The notes beneath the pieces are model-generated. The model was given only the letters and a program-made list of their open reading frames with translations. It was not told where the DNA came from and ran no database searches. This document shows, piece after piece, positions 56,971-64,000 of a stretch of DNA of 64,000 bases. Positions within the stretch are counted from its first letter, which is position 1; each line of letters opens with the position of its first letter. The position numbers and the translations under genes were made by a program. The stretch lies in contig DISM01000004.1 in NCBI GenBank assembly GCA_002421805.1, forward strand, positions 438,662-502,661, read 5' to 3'. Source of the DNA: Candidatus Omnitrophica bacterium UBA6210 (lineage in GTDB: Bacteria; Omnitrophota; Gorgyraeia; Velamenicoccales; Velamenicoccaceae).

Positions 56971-57381
56971 TCAATGCACGATCTGCCGCTCGTTACAGGC
57001 GTCGCAAAGGCCAAAAAACTCCAGCCTGTGCGAATAGATCCTGAAACCCGTCAGGGTGCGTACCCTGTCATCCAGCTCTTTGATGGAAGGAATGCGAATG
57101 TCGTAGATCTTGCGGCAATTCTTGCAGATAAAGTGGTAATGTGAGTGCACGACGGCATCAAAATGGCTCAGACCCGTGCCGAAGTCCAGTTCCCAGATCT
57201 GGCCCTGCTCTTTCAAGATCCTCAGATTGCGGTAGACCGTCCCCAGGCTCAAACGGGGAAACTTCCCTTTGAGCTTTTTATAGATCTGGTCTGCAGTCGG
57301 ATGTTCCCGGGTATTGGTCAAAAGCTCCAGGATCTTCTGCCGCTGTTTGGTGATCCGGTAATTCTGAGGCATCTTCTTCAT
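56971..57381 (-). CDS. Fur/PerR-family transcriptional regulator
   Basis: A 136-aa metalloregulator. The winged helix RITKQRQKILELL...SLGTVYRNLRIL is followed by the dimer domain with HSHYHFICKNCRKIYDI and a C-terminal CDAC, giving the two CxxC structural zinc motifs of the PerR/Fur type. The histidines around HSHYH form the sensor site. It precedes the por-rubredoxin-flavodiiron genes and probably controls them. PerR is favoured by context; Fur cannot be excluded. ATG at 57381. Confidence 0.9.
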   Translation of the reverse strand: MKKMPQNYRITKQRQKILELLTNTREHPTADQIYKKLKGKFPRLSLGTVYRNLRILKEQGQIWELDFGTGLSHFDAVVHSHYHFICKNCRKIYDIRIPSIKELDDRVRTLTGFRIYSHRLEFFGLCDACNERQIVH

Positions 57382-57528
57382 GATCCTACCCTTCTGGCGG
57401 GCGGCCAGGCCGCACACCGGGCCGCCGCACGGGGTCTTGTGGGGACAAAAAACCCCTGCTCTCTTTGAAACCGCTGCCGATGAATGTGAGGCGGGAAAAG
57501 CCGGTAGCTGCTACACGCGACGGGTGCT

Positions 57529-57580
57529 AAATAATAATCATTCTTATTATTATTTTAAGGCTTTGGGGAGGTCCTGTCAA
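57529..57580 (-). promoter_or_regulatory. Promoter with Fur/PerR-box-like operator for the regulator gene
   Basis: Minus-strand TTGACA (57575-57580), 17 bases, TAAAAT (57552-57557). The palindrome AATAATAA-TCATTC-TTATTATT (57530-57555) covers the -10 and start point and resembles Fur and PerR boxes, so it suggests autoregulation. The leader of about 165 bases has no other feature that I recognise. Confidence 0.8.
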
Positions 57581-57600
57581 GAGAGTCTTTTGGAGGCGCC

Positions 57601-58104
57601 TCAACGCGTCAGAAGCTTGCGATAATTGTCCGGCAGTTCATTCCCCATCCAAACGACGTCCCCGTCAGCAGAGATCAAAACGAAGGTCGGCACCCCGACC
57701 ACGCCGTAGCTTTCGGCGACCAGTGTATTGACGTCCAGAAGGACCGCAAAAGGCAGCTGTTGTTTCTCGATGAACGCCTTCACCTTGGCCTTGCTTTCCC
57801 CGGCATCGATCAGAAGGAGCTCGATCTTCCCCTCTTTCATCTTCTGGCGTTCGGCCGCCAGCAACGGAAGCTTTTCGCGGCAATAAGGACACCAGGTGGT
57901 GAAGAAAAAGAGGACGACGCCGTGGCCGTTGACGTCCCGCAGCGCCACCTTGGTATCGGCGGTCGTCTCCAGGGCGAAATCCGGGGCGATGCTGCCGACC
58001 AGCTGCGACCGCTTCATGGATGCCGAAGCCGAAGCGTTGTGGACGCAGAAAAACGCGGTCAAAATCCAGACAAAAATAAAGCGGCGGACCATCCGCAATC
58101 TCAT
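57601..58104 (-). CDS. TlpA-like periplasmic thioredoxin-fold protein
   Basis: A 167-aa protein with a signal peptide (VRRFIFVWILTAFFCVHNAS) and an AhpC/TSA-TlpA domain with FFTTWCPYCREKLP (active site CPYC, about 75-78) and GVVGVPTFVLI (cis-Pro). It receives electrons from the CcdA gene product just upstream (four-base overlap) to reduce exported proteins. Confidence 0.9.
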   Translation of the reverse strand: MRLRMVRRFIFVWILTAFFCVHNASASASMKRSQLVGSIAPDFALETTADTKVALRDVNGHGVVLFFFTTWCPYCREKLPLLAAERQKMKEGKIELLLIDAGESKAKVKAFIEKQQLPFAVLLDVNTLVAESYGVVGVPTFVLISADGDVVWMGNELPDNYRKLLTR

Positions 58105-58772
58105 ATCAAAGCCCTCCCCATGTTGACAAGAAAATATTCTCCGGCCAGGATCAAAAGAACCCCGCCGATCTTTTCGATCGTATACATCCATTGCCCGGAC
58201 TTGGGCATCCCCGCCAACAAACCGCTGAACGTCCCTGCCAGGATCAACAGGGCCCCCATGCCGTAAGCAAAGCTGAAAAGAAGAAAAATGCCGTAAAAAA
58301 GGTTCTGTTTGGTCGCCACATAGACGAGAATGGCGCCCAGGACAGGGGCCGTGCAAGGCCCGACGATCAACCCCGAAGTCATCCCCAGAAGAAAAACAGA
58401 AAATTTTGATTTATGCCCCTTGATCTTGTTCAAAAAGAAATTCGGCAGATGCATCTCAAAGACCCCCAGCATCGAAAGCCCGAAGACAATGCAGATATTG
58501 CCGATGACAAAGAAAGAAATAGGGTTGGAGCTGATCTGCCCGAAGATCTTCCCCGTCATGCTGGCAAAGACGCCGAGGATGCTGTAGGTGATGGCCATGC
58601 CGAGGACATAAATGAGGCTCAGGATGAAGGCGTGGAAACGGTCCTTCTGGGCGCCGGCGCCGATATAACCGACCGTCACGGGCAGGAGCGGATAGACGCA
58701 TGGCGAGAAACTCACCAGGACGCCTGCGCCGAAGACCAGCAGGAATTCAAATGGGTTCGCGCCAGAGATCAT
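58101..58772 (-). CDS. CcdA/DsbD-like thiol transporter
   Basis: A 223-aa six-span inner-membrane protein. VSFSPCVYPLLPVTVGYIGA has the first redox Cys, and SGLIVGPCTAPVLGAILVYVA the second. It moves electrons from cytoplasmic thioredoxin to the periplasmic TlpA-like partner. It overlaps the genes on both sides by four bases. Confidence 0.92.
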   Translation of the reverse strand: MISGANPFEFLLVFGAGVLVSFSPCVYPLLPVTVGYIGAGAQKDRFHAFILSLIYVLGMAITYSILGVFASMTGKIFGQISSNPISFFVIGNICIVFGLSMLGVFEMHLPNFFLNKIKGHKSKFSVFLLGMTSGLIVGPCTAPVLGAILVYVATKQNLFYGIFLLFSFAYGMGALLILAGTFSGLLAGMPKSGQWMYTIEKIGGVLLILAGEYFLVNMGRALI

Positions 58773-59098
58773 GTCGTCTTACTCCTTTTTAAAGAAGCCG
58801 ATATCCATTCCAGGTAAGGGGCGTTGGCCGCGACGATCGGCATCGCGATGATCTCGCAGACGCTGTAGCTGTGCACCTTGCCGACCTCCCGGATGATCTT
58901 CTTTACAAGCCGCTGCTCGGTTTTGGCGATCAGGAGCGATTCGGCGGCCGCATCGATCTTCCCTCGCCACCAGAAAAAAGACGCCATACCCTTGACGATA
59001 TTCACGCAGGCGCAAAGCCTTTTTTTCAAAAGCATATCCGCCAGAGACCTGGCCTCGGGACCTTGCGGCGCCGTCATGAACACCACGCAATATTTCAT
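58769..59098 (-). CDS. cutA: CutA1 divalent-cation tolerance protein
   Basis: A 109-aa trimeric PII-like protein: CVVFMTAPQGPEARSLADML, CVNIVKGMASFFWWRGKID, and KVHSYSVCEIIAMPI. It starts four bases after trxB ends and overlaps ccdA by four. Its metal role is not settled; linkage to ccdA/dsbD is common. Confidence 0.94.
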   Translation of the reverse strand: MKYCVVFMTAPQGPEARSLADMLLKKRLCACVNIVKGMASFFWWRGKIDAAAESLLIAKTEQRLVKKIIREVGKVHSYSVCEIIAMPIVAANAPYLEWISASLKRSKTT

Positions 59099-59102
59099 GT
59101 TG

Positions 59103-60008
59103 TTATTTTTCCTGCACCAGATAACGGGATACGCCCAGGACCGCCTTGGCGCCTTCGCCGGCGGCCACGATGATCTGTTTTTCAGGCACGGTCGTGACGT
59201 CGCCGGCCGCAAAAACGCCCCGGGCGCTGGTCCTGTTCAAACAATCAACGACGATCTCTCCAGAAGCGTTCCTATCCACAAAATCCGCGATATCGCTGTT
59301 AGGGGTCGATCCAATCTCCACAAAGATGCCGCTCACGGCCAATTCCCGCGCTTGGCCCGAAACATCAATCTTCATGGCCTTAACAAAACGCTCGCCCGTG
59401 ATCGCCAGCGTCTTGGCATTATTCAGGACTTCGACCTTCGGCGACGTCTCGACCTTGCGGCGCATGACCTCGTCGCCGCCGAGTGCGGGATTGATATCGA
59501 CCAGGTAAACCTTCTCGGCGATGGCGATCATCTGCAACGCCGCATCCAGGGCCGAGTTGCCTCCGCCGATGACCGCAACGGTCTTTTTGGAAAACAACGG
59601 ACCGTCGCATGTCGCGCAATAACTGACACCCTTATTGCGGTATTTTTCTTCGCCGGGGACCCCCAGCCAGCGGGGCCGGCGGCCTGAAGCGATCAACACC
59701 GAACGGCATGCATAAGAATTCTTGCCGCTTTCAACGACGAACCCGCTGCCAGGCTTTTGGACGATCCGCGTCACGGCTTCGCCGTTGTGAAAGGTAATGG
59801 CGAACTGACGCATGTGTTCTTCAAACTTGGCGACCAGGTCCGGCCCTGCGATGAATTGATAGCCGGTATAATTTTCCACATCGGCGCTCAAGGCCGTTTG
59901 GCCGCCCAAGTCTTTGGAAACGAGGATGAAATCAATCTTCTTGCGGGCGGCATAGATCGCGGCCGTGATCCCCGCAGGGCCTGCGCCGATAATAACGAGA
60001 TCCAACAT
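59103..60008 (-). CDS. trxB: Thioredoxin-disulfide reductase
   Basis: A 301-aa flavoprotein: FAD motif GAGPAGITAAIYAARK (8-23), redox pair CATCDGP at about 134-137, NADPH motif GGGNSALDAA. It reduces thioredoxin or the glutaredoxin-like protein encoded four bases upstream. Confidence 0.93.
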   Translation of the reverse strand: MLDLVIIGAGPAGITAAIYAARKKIDFILVSKDLGGQTALSADVENYTGYQFIAGPDLVAKFEEHMRQFAITFHNGEAVTRIVQKPGSGFVVESGKNSYACRSVLIASGRRPRWLGVPGEEKYRNKGVSYCATCDGPLFSKKTVAVIGGGNSALDAALQMIAIAEKVYLVDINPALGGDEVMRRKVETSPKVEVLNNAKTLAITGERFVKAMKIDVSGQARELAVSGIFVEIGSTPNSDIADFVDRNASGEIVVDCLNRTSARGVFAAGDVTTVPEKQIIVAAGEGAKAVLGVSRYLVQEK

Positions 60009-60012
60009 AACC

Positions 60013-60246
60013 TTAAAACCCCAGCTTCTGGTCGATCCTGGACTGGTCGAAACCGACGATCACATCGCCGTCGATCACAAGGACGGGCACGCCCATCTGC
60101 CCCGACACATCGACCATCTGCTTCAACGCCTCTTCATCGGCAGAGACGTCGATATTCTCAAAAGCGATACCCTTGTCTGACAAATATTTTTTTGCACGGA
60201 TGCAGTAGGGACATGTCGGCGTGGAATAGACTTTGACTTGAGCCAT
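60013..60246 (-). CDS. Glutaredoxin-like protein (NrdH/Grx family)
   Basis: A 77-aa protein: KVYSTPTCPYCIRAKKYLSD with active site CPYC, MGVPVLVIDGDVIVGFDQSRI with cis-Pro and GFD. It probably uses TrxB rather than glutathione (inference from neighbour). Leader repeat A7 lies upstream. Confidence 0.93.
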   Translation of the reverse strand: MAQVKVYSTPTCPYCIRAKKYLSDKGIAFENIDVSADEEALKQMVDVSGQMGVPVLVIDGDVIVGFDQSRIDQKLGF

Positions 60247-60256
60247 AGCGACCCCT

Positions 60257-60333
60257 CAATTTCCCGCTGAAACTACTTGTCTAAAATCGACTCCGAGCCT
60301 CCTTCAGCGTTTTTATACCAGAGGCGAGGAGCC
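60257..60333. repeat. Structured leader repeat, copy A7 (upstream of glutaredoxin)
   Basis: CGCTGAA/TTCAGCG pairing encloses GACTCCGAGCC, then ...GGCGAGGAGCC. The outer CTCC-GA-GCC / GGC-GA-GGAG pairing is the same as in A3. This is a compact form without the long AT-rich arms. Confidence 0.65.
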
Positions 60334-60345
60334 TTTCTTGGTGTT

Positions 60346-61161
60346 TTATTCAAACACCTTGTTCAACCAGCTGGATTGCTCCGGAGCCTCCATGGAGCTC
60401 TCCATCTCCCGGCGCTGCGCGTATGTCTTCTCCTGCTGAACGGCATTCAGGTGCAGGCTTTCCTCCTTGATGATCTTTTTGAACAATTCTTTCTCGGCAG
60501 GCTTTATCCTGGACTTCGCGAGCTTCTTATAATAAGCCAGCAGCTTCTCTTCAAGCCGGATGGCCATCTTCATCGCCCCCAGAAGGGAAAAACCATGGGG
60601 CTTCATGCCGGGCTCAACGATCTTTTCGGCCGGCCGATAAGGTTCGCCGGCCAGCTCCTTGTACCTCTTACCCAAGATCTCCAGGTGTGCCACGGACTGA
60701 TGCTGCAAGTGACGGAAACGTTCTTTGGACCGCCCGTTGCGCGCGTTGGCAGCCACGTACTTGTAAAACTGGGCGGCTGCATGTTCCAGGTCCATGGCAT
60801 TCTTCAATTCCGCCTCGGGCCCGTCAGACCGCGAGTCGCGGCCCAAAATCACGCGGATCTGCGCCTGGATTTCCTCGGTCTCCGGAAAGGTTTCCTGCTT
60901 CGCCGCCAGCTCTCCTGCCTTGAAATACAAAAGCGTCGGGATCACCCGCACGCCGTAATCCTGCCAACGCCGGCTTTCGTTGACGTTGAGCCGGAAAAAA
61001 AGCATCTGGTCGAGGTAGTCGCGGGCCGCTTCGCCGACGCGCGCCGCCATCGTTTTGCAAATGATGCACTCGGGGCTCGCGCACTCGACCAAAACCGGCA
61101 GGGACGCCTTCAGCACCAGAGTATTGAATTGCGTATCGTTGATCTCAACCAGTTTAATCAT
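60346..61161 (-). CDS. Thioredoxin domain fused to a ferritin-like domain
   Basis: A 271-aa protein. Residues 1-105 are a thioredoxin fold with active site CIIC (32-35) and VIPTLLYF. Residues 110-260 form a four-helix ferritin-like bundle: DLEHAAAQFYKYV, HQSVAHLEILG, RLEEKLLAYY, KEESLHLNAVQQ. A peroxide-reducing module with its own electron donor is plausible. The linker is short (DSRSDGPEAE). Confidence 0.8.
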   Translation of the reverse strand: MIKLVEINDTQFNTLVLKASLPVLVECASPECIICKTMAARVGEAARDYLDQMLFFRLNVNESRRWQDYGVRVIPTLLYFKAGELAAKQETFPETEEIQAQIRVILGRDSRSDGPEAELKNAMDLEHAAAQFYKYVAANARNGRSKERFRHLQHQSVAHLEILGKRYKELAGEPYRPAEKIVEPGMKPHGFSLLGAMKMAIRLEEKLLAYYKKLAKSRIKPAEKELFKKIIKEESLHLNAVQQEKTYAQRREMESSMEAPEQSSWLNKVFE

Positions 61162-61249
61162 GATCGCTCGCTTGCGTTGTCGTCATCTTACCACGAATAA
61201 CAGCACGGCGCAATGTCGCGCAAAACGAAACCCGTTCAATGCAGTCCCA

Positions 61250-61350
61250 CCCGTGCTCGCCCTGCCCAAAGCAGGGCAGGCACGGGGTTCCCATTCCAGC
61301 GACATCCTTGAGCGGCCAAACCCATCCGCGGCCTAAAGGCCGCGGTTTTT
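61250..61350. other. Gene gap with two GC-rich hairpins
   Basis: CCCGTGCTCGCCCTGC/GCAGGGCAGGCACGGG (61250-61286) is a long near-perfect stem. CCGCGGCC-TAAA-GGCCGCGG followed by TTTTT (61326-61350) overlaps the pgeF stop codon and would terminate plus-strand transcription, where no gene is present. Confidence 0.5.
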
Positions 61351-62094
61351 GGCCGCGCAAGTATTAAGTCTCAATACGGACATCTGACGGCCGGACGCCG
61401 CGCCCAGGCGCCTGTAGGAATAGAATTCTTCGCTGCGGCAGGATGTGCAGATACGGCTCTCCAGGATCCCTTCTTCCGGCACGCCGCAGCTTTCCAGTTC
61501 CATACGGGCGCATAAGGCCAAGTCCATAAAAATATCTCCCCCGCGGCGCACAACGGCCGCGGGAAAATTGGAAACAAATTCCTCGCCCACCCGGTAACAA
61601 CAGGGCCCTATGGCCGGACCGAACGCCGCTATAACATCCTGCGGCCGGCTGCCGAAAACCTCCGTCATGACCGCCATCGCGCGCGAGACGATCCGGTGAT
61701 GCAGGCCCCGCCAGCCGGCATGGACCATCGCGATGACCTTTTTTTCCGTATCGAGCATAAATACAGGCAGACAATCGGCGGTCAGGACCGACAAGGCGAT
61801 CCCTTTTGTGTCCGTGACCAGAGCATCGGTATCCTGGATGGCTGTCCGTCGGCCCGTGACGCCGGCCCCCCTGTGTTGGCGGCCGACGACAAGGACGCGA
61901 TCGCCATGCACCTGGGAAGGGCACACAAGGTTCCCGGTATCAATGCCCGCAGCGTCGAGCGCCCGGCGCCTGTCGGGATTTTCAAAGGCCATATCCAAGG
62001 GCCTGGTTGTAAAAAACGCCCCCGCCCCCAGGGCCTCGAATACATTTAGCCTGTAGCGGTTTTTTTCCTTTTGGAGAACGAGTGCCTCGGCCAT
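61333..62094 (-). CDS. pgeF: PgeF/YfiH-type multicopper-oxidase-like purine nucleoside phosphorylase
   Basis: A 253-aa protein. QVHGDRVLVV has the first His, LTADCLPVFMLD the Cys, and MVHAGWRGLHHRIVSRAM the second His of the zinc site; FGPAIGPCCYRVGEE completes it. It acts on purine nucleosides and edits peptidoglycan precursors in other bacteria. ATG overlaps the DUF167 stop (TAATG). Confidence 0.92.
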   Translation of the reverse strand: MAEALVLQKEKNRYRLNVFEALGAGAFFTTRPLDMAFENPDRRRALDAAGIDTGNLVCPSQVHGDRVLVVGRQHRGAGVTGRRTAIQDTDALVTDTKGIALSVLTADCLPVFMLDTEKKVIAMVHAGWRGLHHRIVSRAMAVMTEVFGSRPQDVIAAFGPAIGPCCYRVGEEFVSNFPAAVVRRGGDIFMDLALCARMELESCGVPEEGILESRICTSCRSEEFYSYRRLGAASGRQMSVLRLNTCAAKNRGL

Positions 62095-62312
62095 TATCCG
62101 GGGATTTCGACGATCTTGGTATGCGTATGGAGGCCTTGTCTGATGCGGACATCGCTCTTGCGGACGCAGAAGTGTTCGGCGATGAGCTCAACCAAGGCCT
62201 TGTTGGCTTTCCCTTTTTCAGGCGCAACGCTCACATAGACCTTCAGGCGGCCGGCCTCCTGCACGACTTTATTGCGGGAGGATTTTGGGATGACCTTGAT
62301 TTCAAGGATCAC
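62094..62312 (-). CDS. DUF167/YggU-family protein
   Basis: A 72-aa protein: LEIKVIPKSSRNKVVQEAGRL, VYVSVAPEKGKANKALVELIAEHF, VRIRQGLHTHTKIVEI. Start GTG at 62312 behind GAGGGG overlaps rmuC by 11 bases. An upstream ATG at 62381 would add residues encoded inside rmuC. Function unknown. Confidence 0.88.
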   Translation of the reverse strand: MILEIKVIPKSSRNKVVQEAGRLKVYVSVAPEKGKANKALVELIAEHFCVRKSDVRIRQGLHTHTKIVEIPG

Positions 62313-63465
62313 GAGGCCCCTCAAGTTGCGCGGCGTCGTCCGTCTGACGCAGGTCTTCGATCTTTTTGAGCTGCCTGTCAAGCTGGTTCTTGCGCGTGGT
62401 CACGAGCGCATCGTATTCTTTGCGGGCATCCTCCAGCCGCTCCCCCATCTTCTCTAAAGACGCGCAGAACGCCTGATATTGTTTCTTGAAAGATTCAAGG
62501 ACGGAAAAGATCTGGCGCGTCGTGCCTTCCAAGCGGAACATATCCATGGCCTGGCGGATCACCGCCAGGATGGCGTAGAGCGTCAAAGGCGAACAGAAGA
62601 TCACGCGCTGTTTCATGGCCTCGTCGAGGATCGAGCGGTCGCTCTGATTGATAAAGGTATAAACCTGCTCATTCGGGATGAACACGATCACATAGTCGAG
62701 CGTCTGCTCCTGGGGATCGATATAATCGCGCGTCGTGACTTCCTTAATGCGTTGGCGCACGTCGCGCAGGAACTGCGTTTTGTAAGCGTCCTTCTCCTGG
62801 TCGTTTTTGGCCTCGAAAAATCTCTGATAGTTCATGAGAGGAAACTTGACGTCCATGTTCAGCTTCAGGCCCTGCGGCAAAAAGAAGGTGTAGTCCGGCC
62901 TTGCTGCCCCTTGAGCCTTCTGCTTGGCATAATTGACGCCTTCGATGAAACCCGCCAGGCGCAAGACGTCCTCCGCCATGCGCTCTCCCCATTGGCCGAT
63001 GGCCTTGGTCGAGGCTAGGGCCGCCCTAAGATGGTCGGTCGTCTCCTGGAGCTTGGACGTCTCGACGTTCATCCTCTCGATATCTTTCGACAGATGGGCA
63101 AACTTTTCCACGCGGTCCTTTTCCAGGCCGCCCATGAGGTCTTTGACGCGCGACAATTCCGCCTTCATCTCTTCCAGGCTCTTGTCGATGAGTTCTTTTT
63201 TGCCGACGAGGTCCTTTTCGCCCATGGCGCTCAAACTCTGGAATTTCTCGTGCGCCAGCCTGAGGAACTCTTCCGAGTTCTTGGAGAGCGCCTCCAGAGA
63301 CAGGGTGGCGAAGATACCCTTGAGCTGGTCGACGGCCTGGTTCAACTGCTGTTCATGGTCCAGGCCCGTCCTGCGGCCCCCAAGACGCCTTAACCAAAAG
63401 ACGGCAAAGGCCAAGACCAAGCCGACAGCCATGCCGATCAGGATCTGTAAAAATGGCGAACTCAT
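62302..63465 (-). CDS. rmuC: DNA recombination protein RmuC homologue
   Basis: A 387-aa protein with one N-terminal span (ILIGMAVGLVLAFAVFWL), a long coiled coil (about 35-150) and the RmuC core: GQWGERMAEDVLRLAGFIEGVNYA, DVKFPLMNYQRFFEA, YVIVFIPNEQVYTFI. It is related to PD-(D/E)XK nucleases and limits inversion at repeats. ATG at 63465 with GGAGTG. Confidence 0.93.
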   Translation of the reverse strand: MSSPFLQILIGMAVGLVLAFAVFWLRRLGGRRTGLDHEQQLNQAVDQLKGIFATLSLEALSKNSEEFLRLAHEKFQSLSAMGEKDLVGKKELIDKSLEEMKAELSRVKDLMGGLEKDRVEKFAHLSKDIERMNVETSKLQETTDHLRAALASTKAIGQWGERMAEDVLRLAGFIEGVNYAKQKAQGAARPDYTFFLPQGLKLNMDVKFPLMNYQRFFEAKNDQEKDAYKTQFLRDVRQRIKEVTTRDYIDPQEQTLDYVIVFIPNEQVYTFINQSDRSILDEAMKQRVIFCSPLTLYAILAVIRQAMDMFRLEGTTRQIFSVLESFKKQYQAFCASLEKMGERLEDARKEYDALVTTRKNQLDRQLKKIEDLRQTDDAAQLEGPRDP

Positions 63466-63634
63466 GCACACTCCATTCTAAGGCGTCTTCGACTTGTTTC
63501 GACGAAAAGCATTGTTGCTGCCATCACGATCTTCATACATATACGGTCTTATTATAACGTAAGGATGCAGGTCCGTCTATGCCGCGTCTTAGAGGCGCCG
63601 TACCTGCCTTCGGCAAGGACGGGCGCGGCCCCAT

Positions 63635-64000
63635 TCATTTTCTGGCCAATGTGAATTTTTTGACCATCGCACAAGGCTTGTAGGACTCCTTGGCCTGGCG
63701 CAATCCCGGCACGCCCAGGTCCTGCTCCCTGTTAACAAAATCAAAACCCGGGGCCGCGCTGGCGCAGAACATTTGGTTGATCGCTTGGTAAATCCCCGGA
63801 CAGGCGTCATTCGCCTTCTCGATATGGACCACGAATGTCCGGGGATTCAAAGCTTCCCCGATGGCCACGGCCTCCACCTTGCCGCCGACACGGATCATCG
63901 CCCCCTTGACGCCAAGGCCTTCGAAGTGCCCAAGGATCTCCCTGGTCGCCTCCCGCTCATGGGCAAGCCCCTCGGTGCGCTGACAGTCTTTGGCCTGGCA
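63635..64000 (-). CDS. DUF2156 (phosphatidylglycerol lysyltransferase C-terminal-like) protein, partial
   Basis: The C-terminal 121 residues of an acetyltransferase-fold protein that runs off the window. GHFEGLGVKGAMIRVGGKVE, AIGEALNPRTFVVHIEKAND and FDFVNREQDLGVPGLRQAK match DUF2156. Members may transfer amino acids to lipids, but this is unproven here. An internal ATG at 63898 is not the start. Confidence 0.88.
   Translation of the reverse strand, partial: CQAKDCQRTEGLAHEREATREILGHFEGLGVKGAMIRVGGKVEAVAIGEALNPRTFVVHIEKANDACPGIYQAINQMFCASAAPGFDFVNREQDLGVPGLRQAKESYKPCAMVKKFTLARK

Noticed and set aside
61326..61350. Plus-strand terminator CCGCGGCC/GGCCGCGG-TTTTT
   Set aside because: No plus-strand gene precedes it and it overlaps the pgeF stop codon. 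Listed only as a hairpin.
1..64000. CRISPR array, insertion sequence with transposase, or prophage
   Set aside because: No regularly spaced direct repeats, no transposase or integrase and no phage structural genes are seen. The repeats present are palindromic and dispersed.

Overview
The window looks like a chromosomal segment of an uncultured Gram-negative, anaerobic or microaerophilic bacterium, most likely of the Planctomycetota-Verrucomicrobiota-Chlamydiota side of the tree and best matching Candidatus Omnitrophota (OP3). This is inferred from gene content only. The evidence is a lipid A pathway using LpxI and an LpxC-FabZ fusion, BamA/Skp and TolC (an outer membrane), a TIGR04073-type exosortase-associated protein, a zinc-ribbon SpoVG, and a pyruvate:ferredoxin oxidoreductase linked to rubredoxin and a flavodiiron protein. 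GC content is fairly high and genes are tightly packed, mostly on the minus strand. The exception is an AT-rich accessory patch at about 10.6-13.5 kb.

Layout. 0-3 kb: tRNA-Lys(UUU), frr, pyrH, tsf, rpsB. 3-9.8 kb: an MsbA-like flippase diverging from a Gfo/Idh oxidoreductase and lpxB; then a macrodomain protein, a DUF362/ferredoxin protein, DUF4186 and PilZ. 9.8-14 kb: a GT2 glycosyltransferase, then an AT-rich island next to tRNA-Lys(CUU). The island holds an OLD-like ATPase with a DUF4276 (TOPRIM-like) partner, a frameshifted excisionase-like HTH and an unknown 120-aa protein. Two homologous promoter-plus-terminator elements precede the two transcription units. 14-22.4 kb: a B12-type radical SAM protein and a complete tripartite exporter (two ABC-2 permeases, two ATPases, HlyD adaptor, TolC). 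The TolC reading frame continues upstream into a winged-helix DNA-binding domain. 22.5-27 kb: a two-component system with a chagasin-like inhibitor, TIGR04073, tRNA-Arg, a radical SAM protein and a CBM48 protein. 27-34 kb: the envelope operon bamA-skp-lpxD-lpxC/fabZ-lpxA-lpxI. 34-46 kb: ispE-spoVG-(tRNA-Gln)-glmU-prs-rplY-pth-rpsF-ssb-rpsR-rplI-dnaB, plus a split transketolase and a TPR lipoprotein upstream. 46-49 kb: a 33-aa bS22-like protein, hisG, and a SurA/PpiD-like chaperone on a divergent promoter. 49-61 kb: AmrS, then a Fur/PerR-headed redox region (porC-D-A-B, rubredoxin, Yip1-pseudopilin fusion, flavodiiron protein, ferritin-like protein, ferredoxin) and a thiol-redox run (TlpA, CcdA, CutA, TrxB, glutaredoxin, Trx-ferritin fusion). 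61-64 kb: PgeF, DUF167, RmuC and a partial DUF2156 protein.

The genes cooperate in three visible blocks: outer-membrane and lipid A assembly, translation with DNA replication, and oxygen/iron defence around pyruvate oxidation. The Fur/PerR gene sits behind a TTGACA-17-TAAAAT promoter overlapped by a Fur-box-like palindrome, and it precedes the por/rubredoxin/flavodiiron genes.

The most unusual non-coding feature is a family of about nine dispersed, strongly palindromic elements. They lie just upstream of start codons (tsf, rpsR, rplY, rubredoxin, porD, porC, ferredoxin, glutaredoxin and one site beside tRNA-Lys). Arm sequences differ between copies while base pairing is kept, and in five copies a final hairpin ends directly on the Shine-Dalgarno sequence. 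I do not recognise this family. A second, unrelated class consists of long hairpins built from degenerate 7-9-bp units.
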